Shown here: piece by piece, positions 63,875-64,000 of the stretch | Position numbering within the stretch: the first letter of the stretch is position 1 | How the letters are laid out: each line of letters starts with the position of its first letter | NCBI RefSeq assembly: GCF_018390695.1 | Contig: NZ_JAHBGF010000046.1 | Location: 558,001-622,000, forward strand | DNA: 64,000 nucleotides | Reading direction: 5' to 3' | Origin: Ancylobacter sonchi | GTDB taxonomy: Bacteria; Pseudomonadota; Alphaproteobacteria; Rhizobiales; Xanthobacteraceae | The notes under the pieces: model-generated | What the model was told of the DNA's origin: nothing | Seen by the model: only the letters and a program-made list of their open reading frames with translations | Database searches by the model: none | Translations under genes and position numbers: made by a program

Positions 63875-64000
63875 GGCACGCGGGTTCCCCTCGCACGATG
63901 ACCCTTGCGTATATCCGCCCCGGCTGGCGGCGGGGGTGCCTTTCGTTGCCGACGCCGGATTGACGTCGTCGCGACAGGCGCGCGCGCCGTGCCGGCGGCG

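Overview
The window is a high-GC bacterial chromosome segment with about 60 protein-coding genes. I found no rRNA, tRNA, CRISPR array, transposase or phage gene. The gene set points to a methylotroph-related alphaproteobacterium of the Hyphomicrobiales. Two blocks belong to tetrahydromethanopterin/methanofuran (H4MPT/MFR) one-carbon metabolism: mtdB, beta-RFAP synthase, an ATP-grasp protein, a CitG-like protein, an MfnB-like synthase, a DUF447 protein, a dihydropteroate-synthase-like protein, a flavoprotein and an amino-acid-kinase-fold protein. The divergent pair glnII/DUF2735 is also typical of rhizobial relatives. A placement near Xanthobacteraceae (Ancylobacter, Starkeya, Xanthobacter) is inference only.

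Layout. 1-3.4 kb: first H4MPT block, minus strand, running off the left edge. 3.6-5.9 kb: a DUF1059 gene, the Mg2+ transporter mgtE and a 32-residue membrane miniprotein. 6-10 kb: second H4MPT/MFR block, five overlapping or closely spaced genes read leftward. 10.4-15.3 kb: an orphan strong terminator, a SpoU RNA methyltransferase translationally coupled to an ABC-F ATPase, a VOC protein and a D-2-hydroxyacid-type FAD oxidoreductase. 15.5-18.1 kb: exbB-exbD-tonB. 18.1-25.7 kb: a dppABCDF peptide transporter whose transcript probably continues into a cystathionine-beta-lyase-type gene and a GNAT gene. 26-28.4 kb: glutaryl-CoA dehydrogenase, then a small-protein/Rrf2/methylglyoxal-synthase operon behind a palindromic operator candidate. 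28.4-37 kb: a Pif1/RecD-like helicase, an EamA transporter, an aldehyde dehydrogenase, an FtsK without membrane domain, a GNAT protein and a nitroreductase. 37.2-39 kb: glnII with a near-consensus sigma-54 promoter, divergent from DUF2735. 39-43 kb: a thioesterase, a small membrane protein, an SGNH-like protein, a Bcr/CflA-type exporter and an 18-bp inverted repeat. 43-48.4 kb: D-alanine catabolism (dadA, alr, Lrp regulator), a ProC-like reductase and gabD. 48.5-53.3 kb: a GNAT protein, a Tat-exported oxalate decarboxylase whose 3' end lies in a 36-bp tandem duplication, PPK2 and a SulP transporter. 53.5-57.4 kb: glutathionyl-hydroquinone reductase, DoxX, LysR and threonine dehydratase. 57.6-61.4 kb: an orphan TRAP-type (DctP) binding protein in tandem with a membrane GGDEF-EAL protein. 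61.6-63.9 kb: a polar amino acid/cystine-type ABC transporter.

The most system-like unit is the DctP/GGDEF-EAL pair. It has a secreted binding protein without transporter subunits, followed after 29 bases by a c-di-GMP enzyme with a large periplasmic domain. This resembles the NspS-MbaA logic of Vibrio but uses a different binding-protein family. Other points to follow up are the unassigned genes of the H4MPT/MFR blocks, a possible shared ACTA/TAGT-type operator in front of the Rrf2 operon and the cystine-type transporter, a triple TGCATC-type site upstream of mgtE, and several small genes.
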